Positions 11,001-18,931 of a stretch of 23,841 bases of DNA are shown here, in pieces. A program made the position numbers and the translations under genes. This stretch comes from Phaeoceros laevis (Eukaryota > Anthocerotophyta > Anthocerotopsida > Notothyladales), in contig JBNGIQ010002178.1 of NCBI GenBank assembly GCA_049999765.1, positions 1 to 23,841 on the forward strand, read 5' to 3'. Every line of letters starts with the position of its first letter. Position 1 is the first letter of the stretch. A model generated the notes under the pieces. It did no database searches. It was not told where the DNA came from and worked only from the letters and a program-made list of their open reading frames with translations.

Positions 11001-11601
11001 CTATATCACCTTCGCACTGGAAGGCATGAATGCTGCAGTCCTAGCGGACATCAGTTTAAGGTTGAAGACAACCACTGAGCTTGAAAGGGTAGAGAACTTC
11101 TGGGAAGGGAAGGTGAAATTGGTTGAGGAGCTCAGCAAACAACTACAAATGTGCGGCCTGCATAACCCGCTGAGTTCGGTCTACCTGACTGCCCCTGGGT
11201 CTGAAGACATAGCACTCCTCCTTTTGGTGGTCACAATCTCTCAGCTTCCTAGGTATGTGCTTGATGGTCACCTTGGTGCACTTACAAGCCGAATGAAAAA
11301 AGCTGCAATAGACTGCTGTCCTCTGGTGGTAGGTATAGGAACCCTTTTCCAGCAAGTTCATCCATCTCACACGGCGCAGTATGTCCAGTATTTGGGCCAG
11401 TATATTCGAACGCACATCGAAAACGTCTCTCTCACATCCACCTTCGGTGAGGTGAATAGGAAGAGCGAGGTTATGCCTAGCGAGGTAACGAATGCTGTTG
11501 CCTGGCTTTTGGCCCTTTCCAAGTATGCTGAACTCCCTCAAGAGTTGCTGGAGGCATGGTTACCTTCCATTGTTTTGAAGGAAAGTTTTATTACCAACTA
11601 G
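8029..11601 (+). CDS. WASHC5: Strumpellin homologue (WASH complex subunit 5), intronless
   Basis: Strumpellin is the large helical scaffold subunit of the WASH complex, which activates Arp2/3 actin nucleation on endosomes. The open frame gives 1190 aa (human strumpellin is about 1159) and matches the family along its whole length. N-terminal: LRLVSTGQALVAELLRLSDR. Middle: RGGDIYNAVRHFPRPEHRTT, MREIVDRYF, RECNVTLRWLLL, NENLQLWF-like DENLQLWFSEM, PLLRISQCGSADLFSVSEYY. C-terminal half: KDKLRDYAQLEERY, DPRQLLEDGIRKQLVKQI, WQEEFTRIINYNLEQEC, GIDRLLSF and GLHNPLSSVYLT. There are no introns, unlike every confidently assigned neighbour except MAKR. The start at 8029 is the first in-frame ATG; the ATG triplet at codons 13-15 (8065) is an alternative. 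The first 900 bp are much more GC-rich than the rest. WASH is generally considered absent from flowering plants (recalled knowledge). Confidence 0.94.
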   Translation: MSLLGVQFPERRMMMGEASGVEGTVLRLVSTGQALVAELLRLSDRVPAAFQDPRYAPLLFDLRYLKSPELFEERVEANDELLALDEELRDAFLPLLERFYLLFHGVVRYHGDLLSCLDGEANGHGLASSALDSLLDTDDGRQLLVEALLLHGLLFLLLEHRIPGALRERLLVAFYRAKGGEARNFDAVCSLCRAAPPVPVAGMAAMAVALLQAPAPAVPATTLTVARPEDLFARFPLPKYVVLTTIERLRGGDIYNAVRHFPRPEHRTTALAAQAGALLVLLFYAPQILHDDVGVMREIVDRYFKGCWIVPVFLGFTIDLSQAWDRFKAAKAAMAVTLALPAAREVAHVHASKVVNLLGELRVFLLEGVLTQDYVLRNMPSLLFCLRECNVTLRWLLLQRTSASRKLRDTVLSCCVSNGVTEDVLLSLLLNTSALEFELKRVYGDLLQGKETRWQQCKAHAAECMLELSDFFSGSKVLSKKIKDENLQLWFSEMAAQVQSLDYREEHSAGRKIQHMFAALKEVEQFHQIEGSLQTKQYLAETKAQLQEMVRTLSVQESMLATISVVSDAAYSWGLVGAFTSRIHSRIQENPLTIMKLQCLFLKLRSILDTPLLRISQCGSADLFSVSEYYSSELVAYVRAVLEVIPVSMFAILNDVITVQTQRLRDCPARLVKDKLRDYAQLEERYALVKATHRVAVFTQGIMSMKKTFIGAIELDPRQLLEDGIRKQLVKQIASALSFHLVFTAGRVEELEEKLQELMLSLQSQRRSMEYFQDYVHIHGLQVWQEEFTRIINYNLEQECATYLKRKNQEWRSLYQSRSIPIPDFPVPAKDSSKSQNFMGRIVYKLLQLTHPSRSMYLSPMSGWFDAEGKELVGLRTFTMLQASLGPAGMIGIDRLLSFDAARSLQQCLSATSTLLESGLKKQMQLLKTALTPPSVIPDVGPSVYAEAAGLVTASTGWTSWVESVARVGQLQLLRCLIASHIRAASKVDSSYITFALEGMNAAVLADISLRLKTTTELERVENFWEGKVKLVEELSKQLQMCGLHNPLSSVYLTAPGSEDIALLLLVVTISQLPRYVLDGHLGALTSRMKKAAIDCCPLVVGIGTLFQQVHPSHTAQYVQYLGQYIRTHIENVSLTSTFGEVNRKSEVMPSEVTNAVAWLLALSKYAELPQELLEAWLPSIVLKESFITN

Positions 11602-12416
11602 TATTGATAATCAAGCAGCGGAGTACCGGACTATCTTTCCGTTTTCCTAAGTTCCCTAAGGTCGATGGTCCGTGATGTTCTCACACCATAGCCAGAAATG
11701 CCCTAGATTTTCTCTCTACCACTGTAACCGATATTTCTCTCTAATTGCTATTTACAGAGCGTTCTTCATCTCTTCATCACATTCGTGCGTCAAGAATGGG
11801 TTTACTTTGTGGTTACTAACCTCTCTATGGGCCTCGAATTGGACTTACTAGGATACTCTCCGTAGCTTCGTTATCTCGCGGACTCGCGCCAACGCTGTTT
11901 ATCTATTTAGGAATCGATGTTGCTTCAATATGCACCCCGTGTCCGGCATATTGAACTTTGAAGTTGAACTTTGAACTTCTATATGCAACCATTTTCATTA
12001 TAGGGCAAGGCTACGGCAAGAAACTTGGAGAAAGGCTGCGTAACCATTTATCCTTGTCATATGCTCTGGCGCAACGTTGCGTATCAAGGAAACTTCAACT
12101 TGAAGTTGTTTCTGCTCCCAACCCTACTAGTAACTGGCAGGGTGAATAAAAAATTGTAGGAACTCTCTCTAACACCGTTATAACGTTGTTTCCATTGAAC
12201 CCTCCAGTACAGTTAGGTGCCGTGCAACCTAAGCCCGCACGTCAAAAACCTATCTATCTAACAGCAAAGGCAATGAAAGACCTTGCCCGGACAATGAACA
12301 CACACACACATATCTGTCACCGAGGCCGTGACAAAAACGAGTCATTTCGCTTCACAAGTTCGATAAGCTCGAACACATGTCTCACCGAGGCCGTGACAAA
12401 AATACATCATTTCGCT
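11602..12416. other. convergent intergenic region, strumpellin / MGST3 3' ends
   Basis: No gene is supported in this 815-bp stretch, which should hold the 3' ends of two converging genes. It contains pyrimidine-rich tracts (about 11710-11775), a self-complementary TTGAA/TTCAA-rich area (11950-12112), an AATAAA at 12145 and an (AC) run at 12298-12310. The frame 12186-12635 on the plus strand is the antisense shadow of MGST3 exon 5. Confidence 0.4.
12145..12150 (+). other. possible polyadenylation signal for strumpellin
   Basis: AATAAA followed by an A run, 544 nt after the strumpellin stop. It is the only perfect AATAAA I saw on the plus strand between this stop and the next gene. The real poly(A) site could be nearer and use a degenerate signal. 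Confidence 0.25.
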
Positions 12417-12425
12417 TCAAAACTT
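12317..12425. repeat. direct duplication, 44-bp copies at 65-bp period, including the MGST3 stop codon
   Basis: Copies at 12317-12360 and 12382-12425 agree at 38 of 44 positions by eye. Both share TCACCGAGGCCGTGACAAAA and TCATTTCGCTTCA. The right copy contains the last codons and the TGA of MGST3 (12417-12419); the left copy lies in its 3' untranslated region. Confidence 0.85.
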
Positions 12426-13262
12426 GGGGAAGCTGATGTTCTTCAAAGCGAAAACAACGCAAGTTACTGCAAGTCCGATGTGCCCGATGTAGTGGAAACC
12501 TCCTTTCATTCTGTTCTTAGGGTCTCCAGTGTAATACCTGCCAACAGTAACCATGTTAGGTTCATAGCCCATCCTTTTCAAAGGCACATCAACACTAGCT
12601 GGGTGGCAGCTCTGACAAATTACCCCAGTGAGTAGACCACCCGACCAACAATCCAGACAACTCCGAAACTGTGTACATCAAACAAGTTTACAATGGGTTA
12701 ATCAAATCCCAAATGAGACACAAGATAAGATGAGAACTTTGAAGCCAGAGTACTCACATTGAAGCTGTGATAGGGTAGCCAAGGCCGGCAACGATTAGGA
12801 GTGCTGCAACTGACGAATAGCTCTCCAGAGTGTTTTGATGCGCGCGTTGGTAGCAGTTGAACACCGAATTTTCAGCGTCCTCGTACATCTGGAGTTGGCA
12901 TACTGTACATTAGGATCTAAAAGGAAGTCGGAGCATTTTCCTTCCGGCTCAGCTAAATTTGCGCACAAGTATCGCACCAGCAATGAGAGGCATCACTTAC
13001 GGTACTAAGGGCCCTACCTTCGGGTACCTCACTTTGAACTTTCTCCTCTGCTTCCCGACCTGCCACGGTGACGTCACGAGTTCATCATCACAAGGTGAAA
13101 CGCGCAGCAATATATGATGGTTCGTAGGGCCAAGCGGAGAGGACTGATTGAACCCGTTCAGTCTGAACCTACCTGGATAGCCTGCCATTGTATGAGCAAC
13201 CCGGTGGCCACAAGAGTGAGCACCACGTAACCATAATTTTCTGGCAAAGCCGCTGCCCCCAT
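12417..13262 (-). CDS. MGST3: Microsomal glutathione S-transferase 3-like (MAPEG family)
   Basis: MAPEG proteins are small four-helix membrane enzymes with glutathione transferase or peroxidase activity in the ER or other membranes. Five short exons are read on the minus strand: 13262-13173, 13059-13018, 12888-12758, 12668-12624 and 12537-12417 (TGA). All are GT...AG with matching phases and encode 142 aa, close to the usual 140-150. Helix 1 starts at residue 11 (YGYVVLTLVATGLLIQW). It is followed by VGKQRRKFKVRYPKMYED and the family motif FNCYQRAHQNTLE (54-66), which contributes to glutathione binding. Next come a second hydrophobic stretch, GRVVYSLGYYTGDPKNRMKG, and a last helix. Arg59, His61, Asn63 and Glu66 are present. 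No exon exceeds 44 codons, so a simple open-frame search misses the gene. It is divergent from DEG5, with about 390 bp between the start codons. Confidence 0.93.
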
Positions 13263-13652
13263 GATTTTCCTGCCTTGCAATGCTACGCTTCCGCACCTGC
13301 GATTTTCGTCAGCAAGGCACAAACGCTACCACAAGTGTAGAGTCCGCACAGATAGCAAACTCAAAGTGACTGGTGGAGGGAGCGTTTTGAGGGCTGCCAG
13401 CTGAGTTCTGAAGGACGGGGCGGGGGGTTTAATACGACAACCCGAAAGCCTGAGCCATAAGGCTGACAGGAAGCAACCACCGAAATATCCTCCTAATTAC
13501 CGAGGTAGCAGGAAGGAAAGAACTATGGAAGCTTCCAGCTGCTTCAAGTGATTAGCATTGACCCCGTCTAACCGTGGTTGACGTTCGAGTCGAGCCTTGA
13601 TGACTGGGTCACTGGTTCCTTCGCTGCTGAGAGAATTGTCTACCTTGGGTAG
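13263..13652. promoter_or_regulatory. shared upstream region of divergent MGST3 and DEG5
   Basis: These 390 bp separate two divergent start codons and must contain both promoters and leaders. A G-run (GGGGCGGGGGG near 13416-13427) and short TA-rich patches are visible. No TATA box can be assigned with confidence. Confidence 0.5.
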
Positions 13653-15528
13653 ATGGCGCTCATGTGTCATCGCCTCTGGCAGCTTTCGTTTCCTGTGCAA
13701 TGCCCTATATCCTCGAACTCCTCGGCAAAACGGCAGCTTGCCGAAAATGATTCGTGGAGGAATGTCAACGATGGTATGACGAGGGATTTTGCGCTTAGCG
13801 GCATTTCCTGTGGGGTTTCTGCTAGGAGAATATCACGCAGAGCTCTTCCGCAGGGCCGCGCCACTGGCTATCATGAGGAAGATTGCATGGAGGTAGCAGG
13901 AGCCTCTTCTGGGGACTCACTGGAGGCAGCCGGAGATGTTCTGAGCACAAGGCTGGGTCGCAGGTGGTTGTTAGGGGTCATGGCTGCATCGCTTGTTGGG
14001 TGGGAAGTGCCCAAGCTAGGAGCCTTGGAGCTGCCCGAGGAGACGGAGAAAGAGTACGAGGAGGATGAGCAAAGGACCGTGCAGTTGTTTCAGGTAAGGA
14101 TGCACTTCAACTTCACACGTGAACCTCAGCTCTTTTCAACACGACGGAATTCTTGAGCGTGGTTCATTTTGTTCTGCTCTCCAAGGGTACAGGATGCGAC
14201 GAGGTCCGTTGTGTCCATTCAAGATTTGGCTGTCCTGAGTCCTAGGAAGGGTGGGAAATCGGCCGTGGGCGAGGAGACAGTGAAGGTGGAAGGAATTGGC
14301 TCCGGATTCGTGTGGGACACATTGGGTCACATAGTGAGTGACTTTCAGTGTGCTCCATTTGTCCTTCGAAGTTTCATGTGAGGAGCAAAGTCTTTGTAGT
14401 CTGTGTGTTGTTGCTGATAGGTCCCCAGTTTCGCAGGTTACAAACTACCATGTGGTAGCGAAGTTGGCCATGGATTCTTCTGGGAAACAACGTGCGCAAG
14501 TAAGAACCGGTTTGTGTCTTTCCTGTCCGTGTTGGAGATGGTTTTTAGTGTCTGCTTAAGTCGCCTTCAAATCATTGAACAGTATGGATGGCACATTTGC
14601 AGGTCTCTCTGCTTGGACCCGATGGACAGCTCTCTGTGCATGAAGCAAAGCTCGTCGGCATCGATTCAACTCGAGATATCGCTGTTTTGAAGGTACATAG
14701 GTATCACAGTGGTAGATTGCTACGGAGTGTCGATGCCTGCTGTGGCATTTCAGTTTTGGTCGGATGATATCGATGCTGAACCTCCTTGTGAATTTTTCAG
14801 ATTGATGTCCCGGTGGAGCGCTTACGACCCCTGCCCTTGGGGACATCGGAGGACCTGAGGGTTGGACAGAGTTGCTACGCGGTTGGGAATCCTTACGGTT
14901 ATGAGCACACTCTGACCACTGGGGTAATCCTCGTCTGGTGTGACTGCTGAAAGGTAAGCGACCGTCATGTGTTATCTTGCAAGGGAACTTACAAGTGCTG
15001 TGTGCTGGAAGGTTGTGAGTGGCCTTGGTAGAGAAATCCCATCGCCATCAGGGAAGCCAATACCCGGAGCCATCCAAACAGATGCTGCTATCAACGCTGG
15101 TATGTCGTGCTGGTATGTCGTGCTCGATTCCTGAGGGGCACGCACACATTCTGTGTCCATCCAACTTGTGATTACCTTGCAGGTAACTCTGGGGGCCCTC
15201 TTTTGGACTCGTTTGGCCGCACCATTGGGATCAATACTGCTACCTTCACCCGGCAAGGTGATCCATGTGTACCCTAATTCAGGAGTCTCGTTCTCGTCCT
15301 CGTTCTCTTTTACCCTGTCGCTCGGCTCGACACTCATTCGTGAGGGGCCATGGTTGCACAGGGTCGGGTATGTCTTCTGGAGTTAATTTCGCAGTCCCTG
15401 TGGACTCTGTCCGAAGAATTGTTCCACGCCTTATTGTTTACGGCACGGCGTCTTCAAGCAAGCCCACCGAGCCACGTACCACGGAATCTTCTGCGGAGAG
15501 CGTAAAGGAGCTTGTTTCTAGCCCGTAG
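13653..15528 (+). CDS. DEG5: DEG5-type lumenal chloroplast serine protease
   Basis: DEG5 is an HtrA/DegP-type protease without a PDZ domain. In Arabidopsis it works with DEG8 on the lumenal side of thylakoids in photosystem II repair. Eight exons: 13653-14093, 14193-14333, 14437-14499, 14603-14692, 14801-14923, 15012-15099, 15183-15257 and 15362-15528 (TAG), in phase, 395 aa. The N terminus looks like a bipartite transit peptide: a basic, serine-rich segment, then LGRRWLLGVMAASLVG (101-116), a twin-arginine thylakoid signal with RR at 103-104. The catalytic triad is His199 (TNYHVV), Asp240 (TRDIAVLK) and Ser318 (GNSGGP). Further DEG5 blocks are EGIGSGFVWDTLGHIV, VGNPYGYEHTLTTGVVSGLG, INTATFTRQGSGMSSGVNFA and RLIVYGTA. 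The protein ends in a serine/threonine-rich tail with no PDZ, as expected. The 5' splice site of intron 6 is duplicated (see findings). Confidence 0.95.
15099..15124. repeat. 13-bp tandem duplication of the DEG5 intron 6 donor
   Basis: GGTATGTCGTGCT occurs twice head-to-tail at 15099-15111 and 15112-15124. Each copy carries a GTATGT donor. Only the first keeps the reading frame into GNSGGP. Confidence 0.9.
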
Positions 15529-15725
15529 TGCACCACAGGAATGGAAAGGTCGTACAGGCCTGGCGAGCAGGGCCCTGTCCTCTGTTTGTGCTTATCCGGC
15601 GTTGCCTCGATGCGCACGTCTGACCCTGCGAGTTCTGGTCGCAAATCCGCAATTTGCTTATCTCGTACGAGCCGGGCAGGTGGAGTGTTCGACGTCCGTG
15701 CGGCTGCGGCCCAAATGTGCTGAAT

Positions 15726-15731
15726 AATAAA
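15726..15731 (+). other. probable DEG5 polyadenylation signal
   Basis: AATAAA about 200 nt downstream of the DEG5 stop, a typical plant 3'-UTR distance, and upstream of the next plus-strand gene. Confidence 0.4.
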
Positions 15732-15812
15732 GTTCCTTCCTACCGAACCAATTTTCGACGCTGTCCGGAAACATCTTTTGAAGTTGGCTGGTGTCACACG
15801 AAAACGTGTAGG

Positions 15813-16157
15813 ATGTGCATTGAGATGTCCATAGCGGCAAGTGTGAATAACGCTGGCCACACCATCGTGCAGTTATTGGCGCTCGAAAGCACGTTCAAAG
15901 AGTTTAAATACGATAGACAAAGGAATCTCAACATCACACAGGGTAGGTTGCGGTCCTCATCTTGCTGTTTTGCATCTTGCTGTCTTGCCTTGCATTTTGT
16001 TACATTAGACGCTGAAGCACGGACCTCGGTCCCTCGACAGAGTGCACAGGAAGGAGTTCCACTGCAGCTTCTGCAGGACTGCGTTCCTCTGCTACAGGAG
16101 TGGATGTTACATTTCCTGCAGGGTGCAAAGACACCAAGAAGTCCACCTGAAACTTGA
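15813..16157 (+). CDS. small hypothetical protein, two exons
   Basis: I do not recognise this protein. Exon 1 runs from ATG 15813 (or 15825, the second in-frame ATG) to 15942 and exon 2 from 16009 to the TGA ending at 16157. The CAG G|gtaggt donor and ttacattag acceptor agree in phase and give 92 (or 88) aa. Exon 1 reads like a soluble helical protein (NNAGHTIVQLLALESTFKEF, then KYDRQRNLNIT). Exon 2 has a leucine/glutamine-rich helix (VPLQLLQDCVPLLQEWMLHF) and a short basic, proline-rich tail. The spacing suggests a small helical or coiled-coil subunit of a complex; that is a guess. The 66-nt intron is a multiple of three and has no stop, so retaining it would add 22 residues. The gene lies between DEG5 (same strand, about 285 bp upstream) and the convergent MAKR gene (about 250 bp). 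Confidence 0.5.
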   Translation: MCIEMSIAASVNNAGHTIVQLLALESTFKEFKYDRQRNLNITQGRLRSSSCCFASCCLALHFVTLDAEARTSVPRQSAQEGVPLQLLQDCVPLLQEWMLHFLQGAKTPRSPPET

Positions 16158-16408
16158 CGGAACCGAGAACTCCCGTAAGGCTTTCGCCTTTCGGTGGAAG
16201 TGATGACGAGCGAAGATCCATGATGTTGAATGATATTAGGCGTACAAAAATCTTCACCACCACTCCTCTGCTGTCTCATTTCTCATGAAAGCCCTCCGAC
16301 AGGCACTACTGACCTTCTCATAACCACAAAGGCTACATAAAACCAAGATTACGGGATGCAGCTGGTATTCACAATAGTAGTAAAGAACATCACTCGCAGC
16401 TTGCACTC

Positions 16409-17947
16409 TCAGGCTGTCTTCTCATTGCCGAGTAATGGGGAAAAGGAGGGTGAGGACGCCTCCCTCTTGCAAAAGAGATTCCTTAAATCTCCTAGACGCC
16501 CTTTGGAGGACAGATTGGCACTTCTGAATACTGGCTTGATGGAAACAGACGGCACGTTCAACACTGGCATTACTCTTACACTAGCTGTGTATGACCCAGC
16601 TTTCTCGGAGCCTTTCAGAAAGTGATCCTTGTTCCTCGGACCTCTCTTAGCGGGGCTGCTCACTCTCTCCAGGTTCTTCAACACAATCTTACCCACGGTT
16701 CCACTTCGGCTGGAGCTCGACTTTTCTGCAGCAACCTTCACGTACAACCTGCTGGGACTTCCTCGCCCTGGGCTCCTCTTTCCAGGACTACCAGGACCTC
16801 CCTTAATCTTGGCAGATGCCGATTCTTCTCTTGCTTCTCGGCATTTGAAAGGACGGCTGCCCTCGGAACTCCTTCCCATGAGCTCAGGATCAGCAGCTCT
16901 GAGTTTCACATGCGCCAGCCGAGCATGCCCTGCACCTTTGTCTGCTCCCTTGACTTCCCATGTAGTCTCCAGCCGTCTTCCATCGTCTCTGCTTTCCGGT
17001 GCTCTGGAGTCGGTCCCCACATCGGGGCCAGAGTTGGGTTCTGCTGAACACTCTGCTGAGGCATCCACGTCCTTAGCATAGCCATGACTGTGTCCATGTC
17101 CCCGGAAAAACATACGCAAGACCTTTGGACGCCTGCCTTCACAAGAGTCTTGGCTAGTGCAGGCATCCTCAGACTCGTCCGCCGGAGCCAAATTCTGCTC
17201 GTTCTTGGCCCTCCTCAACGACCGCAACACCTGCTTCCACTTCGCCGACTTCCGACATCTTGGGCTTGGCAATGGCACGAACGCCCTGGCTGAACTAGGT
17301 TGGGCACAGGCCTGTGGAGTCAGAGAAGCAATAGGATACGGGAAGGGAGGAGAGGAGGCAAAGTATTGCGGCGTCTCTTGAGGGGGACAACGTACAGGTT
17401 GTGGAGAAGAAGTGGCAAGAGGGAAAGGGAACGGTGATGGAGAGGCATAATAGTGCACACTATGTGCGTGTCGTGACTTGGTCGTTGCAGCTTCGGTGGG
17501 ACCGCTCTGGTCGGACGATAGCATCTCCACCATCTGCGTCCTGCTAGTCTGCTGCAGAGGAAGCAATTTGCCCTTGAAGAACAGCTCATCCGCTGGCAAC
17601 ATAAACCCCTGACAGACAGGATTTATTTCCTGAGAATGTGAAACTGAAAACTCAAACTCGCATTCCTGATCCCCGGCCTCCACACCGCTATGACGCTTGC
17701 AGCTGTCCTCATCCGCACAGCCTGCGGTCTCTATCCCTTGCATGTTCAGGGAGAACTCTGGAACATCAGGTTCATCGTCGCTGGCGAAGCCAGTGGAGAA
17801 GGAGATGCGGGGACTCAACCAACCCGCGTTGTTGCTCCCTGCAGACACCACCTGCAGCGACGTCATGCTACAATCGCTGGCGGAACGACTGTGGGCGGGG
17901 AAGCCTCCGGTGCCGCTGGCAGACGGAAATTCAAAGACCTCCATCAT
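16409..17947 (-). CDS. MAKR/BKI1-like membrane-associated kinase regulator
   Basis: MAKR/BKI1 proteins are largely disordered plant proteins that bind plasma membrane and receptor-kinase domains; BKI1 inhibits the brassinosteroid receptor BRI1. The frame is 512 aa from the first in-frame ATG at 17947; a second ATG follows at once. The frame stays open upstream to a GTG at 17992 but without another Met. The family core is FEFSVSHSQ (98-106) and LPADELFFKGKLLPLQ (117-132), followed by RTQMVEM. The middle is low-complexity, rich in Ser, Pro, Arg and Lys, with basic patches (such as GSPGKRSPGRGSPSRLYVKV) suited to binding acidic lipids. Near the C terminus VRVMPVLNVPSV (about 457-468) matches the conserved MAKR tail motif, followed by a short Cys/Arg segment (LRNLFCKRE). 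At 512 aa it is longer than the usual 200-400. It has no introns in the coding part. Which MAKR subgroup it belongs to is unclear. Confidence 0.8.
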   Translation of the reverse strand: MMEVFEFPSASGTGGFPAHSRSASDCSMTSLQVVSAGSNNAGWLSPRISFSTGFASDDEPDVPEFSLNMQGIETAGCADEDSCKRHSGVEAGDQECEFEFSVSHSQEINPVCQGFMLPADELFFKGKLLPLQQTSRTQMVEMLSSDQSGPTEAATTKSRHAHSVHYYASPSPFPFPLATSSPQPVRCPPQETPQYFASSPPFPYPIASLTPQACAQPSSARAFVPLPSPRCRKSAKWKQVLRSLRRAKNEQNLAPADESEDACTSQDSCEGRRPKVLRMFFRGHGHSHGYAKDVDASAECSAEPNSGPDVGTDSRAPESRDDGRRLETTWEVKGADKGAGHARLAHVKLRAADPELMGRSSEGSRPFKCREAREESASAKIKGGPGSPGKRSPGRGSPSRLYVKVAAEKSSSSRSGTVGKIVLKNLERVSSPAKRGPRNKDHFLKGSEKAGSYTASVRVMPVLNVPSVSIKPVFRSANLSSKGRLGDLRNLFCKREASSPSFSPLLGNEKTA

Positions 17948-18036
17948 CTGGCCCCCTGGAACAATAACCTGCGCAGAAGCGCTTGTGAACACAATCCCCT
18001 GGCTGCCAGGCCACTACGAGACAGTAGACAAGGTCA

Positions 18037-18075
18037 TCATCCCACAAGGCACTCATGCTCTAGAGTGTAAGCCAT
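18037..18075 (-). other. upstream ORF of the MAKR-like gene
   Basis: A complete ATG-to-TGA frame of 12 codons plus stop, ending 89 nt before the main ATG. It matters only if the transcript starts upstream of 18075, which the sequence cannot show. Confidence 0.35.
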
Positions 18076-18829
18076 GATCAAGAAAGCATACCCCATATGA
18101 GAGGTGCCAAAATCCTTGAAACGATTCTCGACTGCTCGGGGCAGGGTGGACCCGTCCAAGACCATGGCCACCTTCAACTATCCAAAATCCAGTTCCACAA
18201 ACCGCTCATGCCCTGCCATCAAACCTCTGCTGCACGCAAGTCGTCCTACCCGAGGAGCCGCTGCCAATTAGCGCACCTGCCACACTGGAAACTGCTAAAC
18301 CAGTAAGGCTGCAAGAGATGCGACACCCTTGGGCACCAAGAACAAAGCGTCCCAGCTGCAGTCGCCAGGTGCAGCACAGGTTTCGAAATATCAGCCCCGA
18401 AGCTCCGGAAGATGCACTGAAGGAAGGTTTGCTCTAAAAGCTCCACACCTCTAAAAGCTTCACTACCAAGTGCGAGACAGCTGTCGGGTAAAGAGACTAG
18501 CAAACGACGAGCGGCAAGAACGCCGCAGGGACCATGCCGCGCAGTTCTGAAGCGCACAGGAGGCAGGACTACAGATGGGAGAGAGGAATACTGACATGCA
18601 GGCCTGCAAGAAGACCCCCACTCCTTCCGCTTGCACCGAAGGGAGGGAATTCCGCAAGACGGGACAGTCCAGAGCAATAAAAGCGAAGCTGTACGACCTG
18701 AACTGAGATATGAAGCAGGAGCAGAAGGGAGGTTCTGCGCATGAGCCGGGGGGGGCCCGGGACGGTCACTGCCAACGGGAAGGATGACGATGGAAGGCGG
18801 GCAAGCATACTCCAGGGGCCAGGGCAGCC

Positions 18830-18857
18830 GGAGAGGAGAGAGGAGAGAAGAGAGAAG
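18830..18857. repeat. polypurine GA tract (CT-rich in MAKR sense)
   Basis: Twenty-eight consecutive purines made of GGAGA/GAGA units on the plus strand. The reverse strand is a pyrimidine tract upstream of the MAKR-like gene. Confidence 0.85.
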
Positions 18858-18931
18858 CGTAAACTTTATCTTCACCGAGTTGCCAAAAAGGTAGAAACAG
18901 CAGAAGAGTACTGTAGAAGCCCTAAATGATT

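Larger units (their letters stand above)
17948..18931 (-). promoter_or_regulatory. MAKR-like gene upstream region / leader
   Basis: This 980-bp stretch lies between the MAKR-like start and the 3' exon of the next minus-strand gene. The long minus-strand frame through it (18246-19088) is of odd composition and has no recognisable domain, and its far end is antisense to nothing known, so I treat it as leader or promoter. It contains a 28-nt all-purine run on the plus strand (18830-18857), i.e. a CT-rich tract in the sense direction, which is common near plant transcription starts. It also holds a G8 run near 18748 and a short upstream ORF at 18075-18037. Confidence 0.4.

Noticed and set aside
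12186-12635. 149-codon plus-strand open frame
   Set aside because: It is antisense to MGST3 exons 5 and 4 and contains the 65-bp duplication; no similarity to known proteins.
13653-15528. Assigning the protease as DEG1 or DEG8
   Set aside because: DEG1 and DEG8 carry a PDZ domain after the protease domain. Here the protein ends soon after RLIVYGTA, which fits DEG5.
15794-16279. Minus-strand frame with a striking cysteine pattern (CRKC, CRSCSG, CALCRG) like a DnaJ-type zinc finger
   Set aside because: It is the reverse strand of exon 2 of the small plus-strand gene. The CTGCAG-rich codons give Cys on the other strand, the Gly spacing of the DnaJ finger is absent, and no splice structure supports it.
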